NCBI GenBank assembly: GCA_002409325.1
Contig: DHUU01000014.1
Location: 1 to 64,000 of the forward strand
Direction of reading: 5' to 3'
Length of the DNA stretch: 64,000 nt
Source: Bacteroidales bacterium UBA5226
GTDB lineage: Bacteria > Bacteroidota > Bacteroidia > Bacteroidales > UBA932
In this document: positions 27,291 through 36,364 of the stretch, one piece after another
How positions within the stretch are numbered: position 1 is the first letter of the stretch
How the letters are laid out: every line of letters starts with the position of its first letter
Program-made: the position numbers and the translations under genes
The notes under the pieces: generated by a model
Told to the model about the DNA's origin: nothing
The model's database searches: none
The model's input: the letters and a program-made list of their open reading frames with translations, nothing else

Positions 27291-29351
27291 TTATTTTCTA
27301 TCGTTCAGGTTCCATTGAAAGGTAGGGGCAGGCAATCCTGCATCGTTCTGCAGGTTGGCTTCTGAGGGGTCGTTTGCCCAGGCGTATCTTACCGCCCGGG
27401 GTATAAAATTTTCCACGCACCAGACTTCTACTTTCTTTTTCCCTATGATACGGGCATGTGCCCTGAAATAGCGTCCCTGCTCATTGGCCAGGGCAAAATG
27501 GGATGGATCCAGGCCGTTTATGGTCTTAAGTCCTTTACCGGTATGGGAAAACGTAATCACTACCCTGCTTCCTTTCAATGCAACTTGTTGCGGCACGGGC
27601 GACAGTGGTGCCTTCCTGTTCCCGACACCCAGGTATTCTGCCGCTGAAACTACCCGTTGTGCCAGATCCTTTTTGTTGAGCGGATGTACATCGTTCCATT
27701 CACCTATATCATGTGTTACGACCAATGCCGTATATTTTCTGGCCCGGGCCGCCATAAATTGTTCACTGCGACGCCTGGCCCAGTCGGTTTCCACAGGCCA
27801 TGGTCCTATGTCTTTCATGTAATTGGGCAGCTGTACTATTACAAACGGCAGTGCCCTGTCATTCCAGTCATTGCGCCAGCGGTCCATCAGGGCACATAGC
27901 ATCTGATCGTAATCGCGCCTTTGTGTCTGACTTTCCCCCTGGTACCATATCACGCCTTTTATGGGAAATTGCGTCAATGGTGCCAGCAGGGCATTGTAAA
28001 GGCCGGCGGGCTGGTAGTGCCATGTTGTGGTTGCAGGATACGGTGCATTGGCGTCTGTCAGGGTGCCTGCCATGCGCGCCAGCCAGTCATCTCCCTCCAG
28101 GGAAACGGTGTCTGCCTTGTAGTAGAACGGATGAACGGCCCCAATGTACAGCGCGTAACCCTTGCCTGAAGTAAAACCTCCCGGTCCCCAGAAATTTTCA
28201 AGACGGACGAGCAATTCATTGCTTCCGGCTTTAAGAAGACCTTTGGGTATGGTATAGATACGGGGAGGATACTGGTATCCTGTAGATCCCACCTGCCTCC
28301 CGTTTAAAAAAGTCATGTCGGCGTCTGTCATGGTGCCCAGAATGAGCATACCGTCCCGGTCTGGTGCTCCGGCCTGTGCATGCCTGATCTGTTCCCCGGT
28401 CAGATAAAATACCTTTTTAAACCATGCCGAGCCGGGTAACCGGGACAACGGTCCGTGGGGCGTTGCGTCTTCCTGATTCCAGAATGAAGGAACCCGGTAA
28501 GGGGTCCATCCCAGGGAACCTTCCGGCCCGGGATCGGAAGTGAACAAAGAGCGGTAATACACCATGGCTTCGGTCTCGGCCTGTTTTACACTGTCTACCC
28601 AGGTATCGCGCTTAAGGGCAGTGAGCTGTTTGGGATAATAATCGGGACCGGTCGGACCGGGCAAACCCCTGAGCGTGGCCTCATCCAGCCAGGCATCCAG
28701 CGGAGATCCTCCTACACCGTTGACTATAAGACCCACAGGAACATTATGCCTCTGGTTCCATTCCATGCCAAAGAAAAAAGCCAGGGCAGAAAATTCCGGG
28801 ATCTCTTCCTGAACACATTTTTTCCAGCGTCCCTCGGGAACATCCCATAAAGGTCCATGGAAATCATAATGGGTCGTGGTGCGAAACTCGCGGATCTGTG
28901 TATTGGTATAGGTGCTTGCTTCCACTGGATAGCGGATGGCCACCCTGCGTACCTGCAGTTCAATATTGGATTGTCCGGAAAACAGCCAGACATCTCCAAT
29001 CAGGATGTCATTAACCACTTTGTCATTGACTTTCAACACATAAGGTCCACCGGCACGCATGGGCTGAAAAGAAACGTTCCAGTTCCCGTTGTGATCGGCC
29101 AGGGTGTATTGTACCGTTCCGGCAAAAGAGACTCGGACTGCTGCTCCGGGATGGGTTCTGCCCCAGACAGGTATGGTATGGTCCCGTTGCAGAACCATCC
29201 CGTCACCCAGTATTCTGGGCAGGGTCACCGGAGCGTTGTAATCGGCGTGTTGTAAGAATCCAGACGCAGCAACCGGCTCCTGAACGGGAACCATCCCAAT
29301 GGAGCTGGTGCACAGCGTAAGCATTATGGCTGTCAGTGTGATTCTTGACAT
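27291..29351 (-). CDS. SGNH/SASA-type acetylesterase (CE20-like, xylan acetylesterase)
   Basis: A 686-residue secreted esterase of the sialate O-acetylesterase family. A short N-terminal beta domain (ILGDGMVLQRD) precedes block I GDVWLFSGQSN (nucleophile Ser128) and GVGGSPLDAWL. A galactose-binding-like jelly roll is inserted at about residues 290-410. GVIWYQGESQ follows, and the catalytic Asp/His motif is NDVHPLNKKD (about residue 556). This split arrangement resembles CE20 acetylesterases. In this operon it most likely removes O-acetyl groups from xylose in glucuronoxylan oligomers. Sialic acid as substrate is unlikely here. Confidence 0.85.
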   Translation of the reverse strand: MSRITLTAIMLTLCTSSIGMVPVQEPVAASGFLQHADYNAPVTLPRILGDGMVLQRDHTIPVWGRTHPGAAVRVSFAGTVQYTLADHNGNWNVSFQPMRAGGPYVLKVNDKVVNDILIGDVWLFSGQSNIELQVRRVAIRYPVEASTYTNTQIREFRTTTHYDFHGPLWDVPEGRWKKCVQEEIPEFSALAFFFGMEWNQRHNVPVGLIVNGVGGSPLDAWLDEATLRGLPGPTGPDYYPKQLTALKRDTWVDSVKQAETEAMVYYRSLFTSDPGPEGSLGWTPYRVPSFWNQEDATPHGPLSRLPGSAWFKKVFYLTGEQIRHAQAGAPDRDGMLILGTMTDADMTFLNGRQVGSTGYQYPPRIYTIPKGLLKAGSNELLVRLENFWGPGGFTSGKGYALYIGAVHPFYYKADTVSLEGDDWLARMAGTLTDANAPYPATTTWHYQPAGLYNALLAPLTQFPIKGVIWYQGESQTQRRDYDQMLCALMDRWRNDWNDRALPFVIVQLPNYMKDIGPWPVETDWARRRSEQFMAARARKYTALVVTHDIGEWNDVHPLNKKDLAQRVVSAAEYLGVGNRKAPLSPVPQQVALKGSRVVITFSHTGKGLKTINGLDPSHFALANEQGRYFRAHARIIGKKKVEVWCVENFIPRAVRYAWANDPSEANLQNDAGLPAPTFQWNLNDRK

Positions 29352-29357
29352 TTTATA

Positions 29358-31943
29358 TTAGTTTGGAATATATACGGTATCTCCTTCCATACTTACTGTA
29401 AAGGGTTCACCTCCCACTTCCAGCACCACCCTGCCGGCTTCTACCAGCCAGACCTGGTTGTCATCAAGGGAAGCAAGCTGTTCCGGAACGATCGTAAATT
29501 CCACCACCCGACTCTCCCCGGCTTTCAGGTGTATTCTTTCAAATGCCTGCAGGGACTTTACAGGAACCGGACAGGAAGCGTCCGGTAAAGATACAAAAAC
29601 CTGAACTACTTCATCTCCGTCTCTGTCCCCGGTATTGGTAATTTTGAATGAAATATCCACCGGCACACCGCAGGGTACGCTTTCGGGCATCCTGACCGGT
29701 TCATAGGCAAAGGTTGTATAACTCAGGCCATAGCCGAAAGGATAGAGCGGATCTTTGCGGAAGAACCGGTAAGTTTTTCCATCCATACTGTATTCCTCAA
29801 ACGCGGGGATCTGGTCAATGGATTGGTAAAAAGTGACAGGGAGTTTTCCTGAGGGATTGTAGTCTCCAAAGATCACATCGGCTATGGCATTTCCTCCCTC
29901 CTGTCCCGGATACCAGGCTTCTATGATGGCCGGCAGCGATTTGACTTCCTTGTCAAAACTAACCGCACTGCCGTTCAACAAAACCAGGACCGTCGGCTTG
30001 CCGAGTCTTTTCACTGCTTTTATCAGTTCCAGCTGTGTTGCGGGAAGTACGATGTCAACACGGTCTCCCTGGTTGAATCCATCCACTTTGACTTTCATAT
30101 CTTCTCCTTCAAGCAGCGGGCTGAGCCCCAGACAAAGGATTACCAGGTCGCTCTGTGCGGCAACACCCAGTGCTTCTTCCAGCAAATCCCCATGAGGGGC
30201 TTCCCAAAGCAGCCTCATGATGGCGTATTCTGTTCTGTCCTGCACATATCGCAACGTAATGGTGTAAGGTTTGCCGGCTTCCAGTGCCACATATTCATAT
30301 TCTTTTCTGGGGTGGTGATCGTCAATCCTTTCCACTAGCACCTCTCCGTCAAGAGCAAGGGTGAAACCACTGAAGGCTTCTGCACCCAGGGCGTACCTTC
30401 CCGATTTGGGGACACAGAGCACTCCGGACCATTCCACCGAAAAATTGCGGGCATCCATGTCCTCAAAAGGAGCCTTGTCCCACCACATGAAATCTATAAC
30501 CTGGTCTGTGCGCTCGTGCACCGGATTTCCTTCCCACAGGGAGTTGTTGTAATAATGTCCTGTAAGGCCCGGTTGTGTCATCTGATGGTCTGTGAAAAGC
30601 ACCCCGGAGGGAACAGGCTTGAAATAAGGAAGGTCAGCGGCCAGGGTGCATCCCTGCGCAAAAACGACCTCGGCCTGTGGCAATTTTCCCCTTATTCCCT
30701 GCAGCGGGGTGACCGGATGTTTGGAATACCCGTTGTAATTGCCCAGAAGCACTTCCAGGTCATCTGCATTGGGCCCGATGACCGCCACTTTATTAACCTC
30801 TTTGGTAAAGGGGAGGGTTCCGTCGTTTTCCAGCAGAACGATTGATTTGCGGGCTGCCTCCCTGGCAAGGGAAACGTGTTGCGGACTTTCAACCACCTCT
30901 ATTGGTATTTTGCTGTACGGGACGTTCCGTGGCTTATCAAACATTCCCAGCCTGAAACGGGCCAGCATCAGGCGTTGTACGGCCGTGTCTATGAGGGCTT
31001 CTTCAATATATCCCTTTTTCACGGCTTCCACCAGGTAAGGATACGTAACCCCGCAATTCAGGTCAGTGCCTGCCCTGACCCCCAGGGCGGCGGCTTCTGC
31101 CGGTGTTTCTACAACTTCATGCATTCCTTTGTCGTAGAAATCCTTGATGGCCCAGCAGTCAGAAACAATATAGCCCTGGAAGCCCCACCTGTCCCTGAGC
31201 AAGGAGCTCAGGAAAAAACTGCCGCAGCAGGGTTCTCCCCAAAGGCGCTGATAGGCACCCATGACGGACCATACCCCGCCTTCCTGCACCACTTTTTTAA
31301 AGTGTGGAGCATACGTTTCGTAAAAATCACGCTGGTTGGGATGTACATTGGCACTGTGCCTGGTAGATTCAGGACCACTGTGTACCGCAAAGTGCTTTGC
31401 CGTGGCAACCAGTTTCAGGTATTTGGGATCGTCTCCCTGTAAACCTTTGATATATTTCACGGCCAATTCACCTGTCAGGTAAGGGTCTTCCCCGTAAGTC
31501 TCCATACCCCTTCCCCATCTTGGGTCTCTGAAAATATTGATGTTTGGTGTCCAGTAGGTCAGGCCCTGGTAAATTCCCCGCTTGCCCTGCCGCAGGAAGT
31601 CATGGTGTTTGGCCCTGGCCTCGTCACTGACTGCCGTGGCTATCCTTAACATCATTTCCTTATCCCACATGGCGGCCATGCCTATGGCCTGGGGAAAAAC
31701 GGTGGCCTGACCTGCACGGGCCACCCCGTGCAGGCACTCATTCCACCAGTTGTATTCTGGCACACCCAACCTTTCTATAGCAGACGACTGGTGGGTCATC
31801 TGGGATACTTTCTCCTCGAGGGTCATCCGCGAAACCAGGTCATCAGCACGTTCCCGGAATGACAGGTTTTCCCTCCGGTATGCCGGTTTACAACTCCCTA
31901 AAACTAACAAGACACACAAAACAACAAAACAGGCTTTCTTCAT
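29358..31943 (-). CDS. GH3 beta-xylosidase with inserted PA14 domain, lipoprotein
   Basis: An 861-residue GH3 with lipobox VLGSC, so membrane-anchored. The TIM-barrel domain has DPRWGRGMETYGEDPYL, KHFAVHSGPE and nucleophile Asp262 in YIVSDCWAI. A PA14 carbohydrate-binding domain (about residues 450-580, with LTGHYYNN and VEWSG) is inserted in the second alpha/beta domain. A fibronectin-III-like domain ends the protein. It is paralogous to the GH3 at 20136-22325, which lacks PA14, so the two probably differ in preferred oligomer length. Spacing is 16 bp after GH10 and 6 bp before the esterase. Confidence 0.9.
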   Translation of the reverse strand: MKKACFVVLCVLLVLGSCKPAYRRENLSFRERADDLVSRMTLEEKVSQMTHQSSAIERLGVPEYNWWNECLHGVARAGQATVFPQAIGMAAMWDKEMMLRIATAVSDEARAKHHDFLRQGKRGIYQGLTYWTPNINIFRDPRWGRGMETYGEDPYLTGELAVKYIKGLQGDDPKYLKLVATAKHFAVHSGPESTRHSANVHPNQRDFYETYAPHFKKVVQEGGVWSVMGAYQRLWGEPCCGSFFLSSLLRDRWGFQGYIVSDCWAIKDFYDKGMHEVVETPAEAAALGVRAGTDLNCGVTYPYLVEAVKKGYIEEALIDTAVQRLMLARFRLGMFDKPRNVPYSKIPIEVVESPQHVSLAREAARKSIVLLENDGTLPFTKEVNKVAVIGPNADDLEVLLGNYNGYSKHPVTPLQGIRGKLPQAEVVFAQGCTLAADLPYFKPVPSGVLFTDHQMTQPGLTGHYYNNSLWEGNPVHERTDQVIDFMWWDKAPFEDMDARNFSVEWSGVLCVPKSGRYALGAEAFSGFTLALDGEVLVERIDDHHPRKEYEYVALEAGKPYTITLRYVQDRTEYAIMRLLWEAPHGDLLEEALGVAAQSDLVILCLGLSPLLEGEDMKVKVDGFNQGDRVDIVLPATQLELIKAVKRLGKPTVLVLLNGSAVSFDKEVKSLPAIIEAWYPGQEGGNAIADVIFGDYNPSGKLPVTFYQSIDQIPAFEEYSMDGKTYRFFRKDPLYPFGYGLSYTTFAYEPVRMPESVPCGVPVDISFKITNTGDRDGDEVVQVFVSLPDASCPVPVKSLQAFERIHLKAGESRVVEFTIVPEQLASLDDNQVWLVEAGRVVLEVGGEPFTVSMEGDTVYIPN

Positions 31944-31959
31944 AAAGCTTTATTTTTAT

Positions 31960-34557
31960 CTATTCAATACTTGGATTTTCCGGCTCTGCGCCCAACGCTT
32001 TCATCAGGGCGTAATAGGCTGGTTTCTTTTTAAATTCATCGTCCCACAATAACGGATAATAATAAAGTCCCTTCTGGGGTTCGTTAACCCAGCTTTCACC
32101 GTCGTTGATTCCCCAGATGGTGAATCCGTAACGCTGTTCCTGGGGAACATACTTCAGATAACAATCCATAATGTACTCATACATGGCACCCTGGAAATCC
32201 TTGTCGTGTTCGGTCAGAACATATCCTGTATTTTTACCGGTATTGAGTTTGACTTCCAATTCACTCACCTTGATGAGCAGACCCGTGGCAGCCAGTTTTT
32301 CAAACATGGGGGCAATACCGGCATAGGCCATATAGGAGGTGTGCATCTGGGTGCCAATCCCGTGAATGCGGGCACCGTTGCCGTTTGCATCCAGTTTGGC
32401 CTGCACTTCCTGAACGAATGCCAGCAGTGAGTCGAGCTTGACCGGATTGTATTCCAGGTTGTAATCGTTAATGAACAGCAGGGCATCCGGATTGGCTGCA
32501 TGGGCATATTCAAATGCTTTCACGGCATAATCCCTGCCCAGGTAATCCTGCCAGTAGAAAATATCTCCTTCAGAAGCCTGATCATCGGTCACGCTGGTAC
32601 GCACTCCGCTGTTCCCGTCTGCCATGGGTTCGTTAACAACATCCCAGGCAGCAACAACTCCTTTATATTTGGTTACCATGGAAGTAATCCATTCGTTCAA
32701 GGCGGCATCCAGAGATTCTATCACATCTTCTCCAATTTCCCCGTCATCTCCCTGGTCAAGGGATTTGAGCTTAAGTACCACATTATCAATGTAATAGGTA
32801 TTGGCTTTTGCGCCCAGGTCAAAACACAACCCGGTTTCTCCACCGTCTGCACTAAATTCCCAGGAAATCTTTTTATAATCAGTTGAAACATCAAAATCAC
32901 CCTGATAGTGGGCACTGCCGGTAGTGGAACAACGTCCCGATCCTGAACCGTTCTTGCATCTTATATAGAAAGAAAGAATGTAATCTTCCCCTTCAGTAAG
33001 GGTACTGCTTACAAAAGGCGTGTTAATCTGTCCTTTCCACTGACTTCCCGGATTGTCGGTAGCATTGACAAATTGCAGACTGCCGTTTCCTTCGTATATA
33101 TAAGCCGGATCTGCACAAAACAGGTTCTGTGTTTTATCTCCGTTAAAGATGGCCCAGCCGCCTGCATCCACCTCGAATGTCCCGTTGGGAATCTCGTTGT
33201 TGATAATGGTGCCGTTAGAGGGATCAGTCTGATTCACCAGTTTGATCTCGTCAATATAATACGTATTGGCCCTGGCTCCCATGTCAAAGCACAAGCCGTC
33301 TTCCCCTGCTTTTCCCACAATCTCCCATGTGATTTTCCTGTACTCTGTAGTTACCTCAAAATCACCCTGATACTGTGCGTTGCCAGTGGTGGAACAACGT
33401 CCCGAACCGGTTCCGGTTGCGCAACGGATATAGAAGGAAAGCTGGTAAGTGTCCCCTGCAATAATAGGTCCGTTGAAACTCGTTTTTATCTGGCCTTTCC
33501 ATTGGCTGCCAGGATTGTCGGTTGCGTTGACAAACTGCATGGACCCTTTCCCTTTATATACGAAAGCTACATCGGTGCAATACAGGCTCTGTGTCTTGTC
33601 TCCGTTCAGGATGGTCCAACCTGTGGCATCTTTTTCAAAACTTCCGTTGGGTATCAGCTCCACCGGAGCATTCGGGTCCTCGAATTCTTCTTGAGTGTCT
33701 ATAACTTTAACATTGTCAACGAAATAGGTGTTTGCCCTTGCTCCCATGTCAAAGCATAATCCGGTTTCCCCGCCTGCTGCTGTGAACTCCCAGGTGATCT
33801 TTTTATAATCGGCTGATACATCAAAATCTCCCTGGTAATGGGCTGTCCCGCTGGTGGAACAACGCCCGGAACCGGATCCGCTCAGGCAACGTATAAAAAA
33901 GGTAACCTGGTAAACATGGCCTTCTACCACAGGGATATCGAATTGTTTGTTAATCTGTCCCTTCCACTGGCCGCCGGGATTGTCCGAGGCATTGACAAAC
34001 TGCATACACCCGTTGCCCTGGTAAACATAGGCCAGGTTGGTGCAATGCAGGCTTTGTGTCTTGTCTCCGTTCCAGATGGACCATCCGGAAGCATCTGTTT
34101 CAAAATCGCCATTGCTGATGATATTGGTGAACTCCTGCTGTCCTCCCCCACCGGCAATCCCGCGCAGGTAATTGCCATTGTTGTTATGGTGCCAGACAAG
34201 GGTGTGGCCGTAAATGCCCAAACCTTTTGCCTGAACTGCCGCAACCAATCCGTCTGTAACCCCAAAGTTCAGGTTTCCGTCATCTCCCACAATGGCACCA
34301 TGTTTCATATGATAACCAAAGGTAACGTTTTTAAATTCTTTTGACGCAACATCGGCATAAGTTGCGGTGTTCATGAAGGTCTGGTAACTGATACCAACCC
34401 CCATGTTCACGCCTTTGGCTTCACCTGCCGAGGCCAGGGTGATTGCATCACTTGTCCTGGGAAAAGCACTTCCCTTGTGGAACGGCTCTTCCGGATGGCA
34501 ACTGCATACAAACAGCACTCCTGCCACTAATAATGATATGGATAATATGTTCTTCAT
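31960..34557 (-). CDS. GH10 endo-beta-1,4-xylanase split by three tandem CBM4-like modules, lipoprotein
   Basis: An 865-residue lipoprotein (lipobox VCSC), expected at the cell surface, that cuts the xylan backbone. The GH10 barrel starts at about residue 45 (KGVNMGVGISYQ, GHTLVWH at about 117) and is interrupted at about residue 142. Three related carbohydrate-binding modules follow (about 145-290, 300-443 and 454-598). The barrel then resumes: WDVVNEP with acid/base Glu643, FINDYNLEYN, nucleophile Glu766 in KVSELEV, and TIWGINDGESW. CBM insertion into GH10 is known in gut Bacteroides xylanases, usually with two modules; here there are three. It follows susD by 17 bp. Confidence 0.95.
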   Translation of the reverse strand: MKNILSISLLVAGVLFVCSCHPEEPFHKGSAFPRTSDAITLASAGEAKGVNMGVGISYQTFMNTATYADVASKEFKNVTFGYHMKHGAIVGDDGNLNFGVTDGLVAAVQAKGLGIYGHTLVWHHNNNGNYLRGIAGGGGQQEFTNIISNGDFETDASGWSIWNGDKTQSLHCTNLAYVYQGNGCMQFVNASDNPGGQWKGQINKQFDIPVVEGHVYQVTFFIRCLSGSGSGRCSTSGTAHYQGDFDVSADYKKITWEFTAAGGETGLCFDMGARANTYFVDNVKVIDTQEEFEDPNAPVELIPNGSFEKDATGWTILNGDKTQSLYCTDVAFVYKGKGSMQFVNATDNPGSQWKGQIKTSFNGPIIAGDTYQLSFYIRCATGTGSGRCSTTGNAQYQGDFEVTTEYRKITWEIVGKAGEDGLCFDMGARANTYYIDEIKLVNQTDPSNGTIINNEIPNGTFEVDAGGWAIFNGDKTQNLFCADPAYIYEGNGSLQFVNATDNPGSQWKGQINTPFVSSTLTEGEDYILSFYIRCKNGSGSGRCSTTGSAHYQGDFDVSTDYKKISWEFSADGGETGLCFDLGAKANTYYIDNVVLKLKSLDQGDDGEIGEDVIESLDAALNEWITSMVTKYKGVVAAWDVVNEPMADGNSGVRTSVTDDQASEGDIFYWQDYLGRDYAVKAFEYAHAANPDALLFINDYNLEYNPVKLDSLLAFVQEVQAKLDANGNGARIHGIGTQMHTSYMAYAGIAPMFEKLAATGLLIKVSELEVKLNTGKNTGYVLTEHDKDFQGAMYEYIMDCYLKYVPQEQRYGFTIWGINDGESWVNEPQKGLYYYPLLWDDEFKKKPAYYALMKALGAEPENPSIE
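32764..34122 (-). repeat. Three tandem CBM-encoding repeats inside the GH10 gene
   Basis: Three in-frame repeats with a period of about 154-155 codons (about 463 bp). Each begins with NG(D/S/T)FE and contains NGDKTQ, QFVNA(S/T)DNPG, GSGRCST and GLCFD(M/L)GA(R/K)ANTY. The approximate modules are 34122-33691, 33654-33232 and 33192-32764. High protein identity implies internal duplication. Confidence 0.9.
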
Positions 34558-34574
34558 AGTAGGATTATTTACTG

Positions 34575-36362
34575 TTAATTGTAACCCGGATTCTGGTAAT
34601 TGGCCTTATCCTCATTGGTCATCAGGTCTATCTGAGACTGGGGAATAGGACGCAGCCTGTGAAAATCCCTCACATTTGCCTTTGCCGGTTGTTCGGGATT
34701 GTACAGCTGTACACGTTCCACAAGTTTTCCCGTGCGGGCAAGGTCAAAGAAACGAAGCTGTTCCCCGCAGAGTTCCCTGGACTTTTCATCCAGGATAAAA
34801 TCAAGGTCTATCTGATCCCTTTTAACGGTCATGGCTGCAAGTGCCACCTGATAATTGTATCCCATTTTGGCCAGGTTTGCCACACCGTCCTTTGCGTTCT
34901 CATATCCCCTGTAATCATCAGGATTTCTGTAAGCGGCCCTGCGTCGCAGCGTGTTGATATACGGTGTGGGGTCTCCACCTGAAAGCAAGGCTGCTTCGGC
35001 AGCTATTAGATAGGTTTCAGAGAGTTTCGCTACCAGGAAAGGACGGTTGGAAGCGTCATTGACCCCATTGCGTGAAGGGGCTGCCATCTTGAGGTTGGCC
35101 GGAAACATCTGGCGTTTCTTGGTACCCCCGTCGGCATCGGGCTCATAATCCGACGGCAGGTAGACCCGGGCCCCGGTGCGTTTGACAAACGCTGTTTTTT
35201 CTGCGACACTCATTTCATACCCCGGCATATAGAAAGCTGTGTCACCCACAGAGAGTGTCTTGCCATGGTCTCCTTCCACCTCAACGGAGGCATACCATAC
35301 TTTCTGGAAAGAAGCATCGTAACGGGAATCGTGCAATTTTTCCGCAAAGGCCACATTGAGCAACCAGGGTGTAGGCATAAAACGCCGCCATCCACGGCCG
35401 TATTCTATGGTCCTTGTAAGGGGCTTCTTGCCGTTGACAAGGCTCTGGTTTTCATAATAGGGACACATCATGAAATTGGCCCTGTTTTCTTTCAGCCCAC
35501 TTTCGGGGCCGCCCGTGGCACCCTCGCCGCTTTCGTCGAATTCATAACTGGCCCCGGTATGTTCCACAAGGAAAAGCACTTCGGGATTGTGTTCGTTGCC
35601 ATCGCGGTTGACATCCCTGAAATCCTGCAGAAGGTATGCTCCGTAAGTGCGTGATCCCTCGGCATCGTCAATGAGCATCTTGGCATAGACAAGCGCATTC
35701 TGGTAGTCCTTCAGTGCCAGGTATGTTTTGGCAATGTAATGCAATGCGGCCGATTTGGTTACCGCCCCGGTACGGGAGGGGGTATAGGGCAGGTTTTCAA
35801 AAGCATCTTTGAAATCCTGCAACATGGCGGCATACACTTGTTCTTCCGTGTTCCTGGCCGAGGTGGTGCTGGGGGTTGTATTGAACTTCAGTTCTCCGGA
35901 GCCCAAATCAAGCGGCACACCGCCAAAGGTGGTCACCAGATTGTAGTAATATTGTGCACGAAGAAATTTTGCTTCGGCAATGAGTCCGGGATCTCCGCCT
36001 TCGGAGCCGAACTCAATAATACCGTTGCACGTATTGATATAGGTAAAGTTCCTGTTCCAGGGCGTCTGAAGGTGGCCGTTGTTGAACAGGGCGCTGCCGT
36101 AGTTGTTGATTTCTATGGAAGAGCCGTCCCCTCCGTAGGTAAATTCATCTGTTCCCACCAGGGTGATGGACATGGCTCCTTCCGGCCCGTACTGGTAACG
36201 GAGCGCAGAGTAGGCGGCAGTCAGACCGGCCTCGATACCGGCATCAGACGTGAAATAGTCCGGAGTGAGGGAAGAGCGGGGTTGCTCTTTCAGGAAATCC
36301 GAGCACGCTGCCATCATGATGGCAGTCAGTGCGATAATTCCGAGTATATTGATCTTTTTCAT
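34575..36362 (-). CDS. susD: SusD/RagB family outer-membrane glycan-binding lipoprotein
   Basis: A 595-residue lipoprotein with lipobox MMAACSDFL and the SusD N-terminal fold (TPDYFTSDAGIEAGLTAAY). TPR-like helices follow, with the typical C-terminal LDEKSRELCGEQLRFFDLART. It lies 2 bp after the partner SusC gene and should form the lid of that importer, binding xylan fragments at the surface. Substrate is inferred from the enzymes downstream. Confidence 0.95.
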   Translation of the reverse strand: MKKINILGIIALTAIMMAACSDFLKEQPRSSLTPDYFTSDAGIEAGLTAAYSALRYQYGPEGAMSITLVGTDEFTYGGDGSSIEINNYGSALFNNGHLQTPWNRNFTYINTCNGIIEFGSEGGDPGLIAEAKFLRAQYYYNLVTTFGGVPLDLGSGELKFNTTPSTTSARNTEEQVYAAMLQDFKDAFENLPYTPSRTGAVTKSAALHYIAKTYLALKDYQNALVYAKMLIDDAEGSRTYGAYLLQDFRDVNRDGNEHNPEVLFLVEHTGASYEFDESGEGATGGPESGLKENRANFMMCPYYENQSLVNGKKPLTRTIEYGRGWRRFMPTPWLLNVAFAEKLHDSRYDASFQKVWYASVEVEGDHGKTLSVGDTAFYMPGYEMSVAEKTAFVKRTGARVYLPSDYEPDADGGTKKRQMFPANLKMAAPSRNGVNDASNRPFLVAKLSETYLIAAEAALLSGGDPTPYINTLRRRAAYRNPDDYRGYENAKDGVANLAKMGYNYQVALAAMTVKRDQIDLDFILDEKSRELCGEQLRFFDLARTGKLVERVQLYNPEQPAKANVRDFHRLRPIPQSQIDLMTNEDKANYQNPGYN

Positions 36363-36364
36363 GG

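Noticed and set aside
32764..34122. Possible CRISPR array (three regular repeats)
   Set aside because: The period is about 463 bp and the repeats are in-frame protein modules; no short-repeat/spacer structure exists here or elsewhere in the window.
33073..34344. Antisense open frames over the GH10 CBM repeats
   Set aside because: They recur with the repeat period because the sense repeats are similar, so they are mirror images of the CBM coding sequence.
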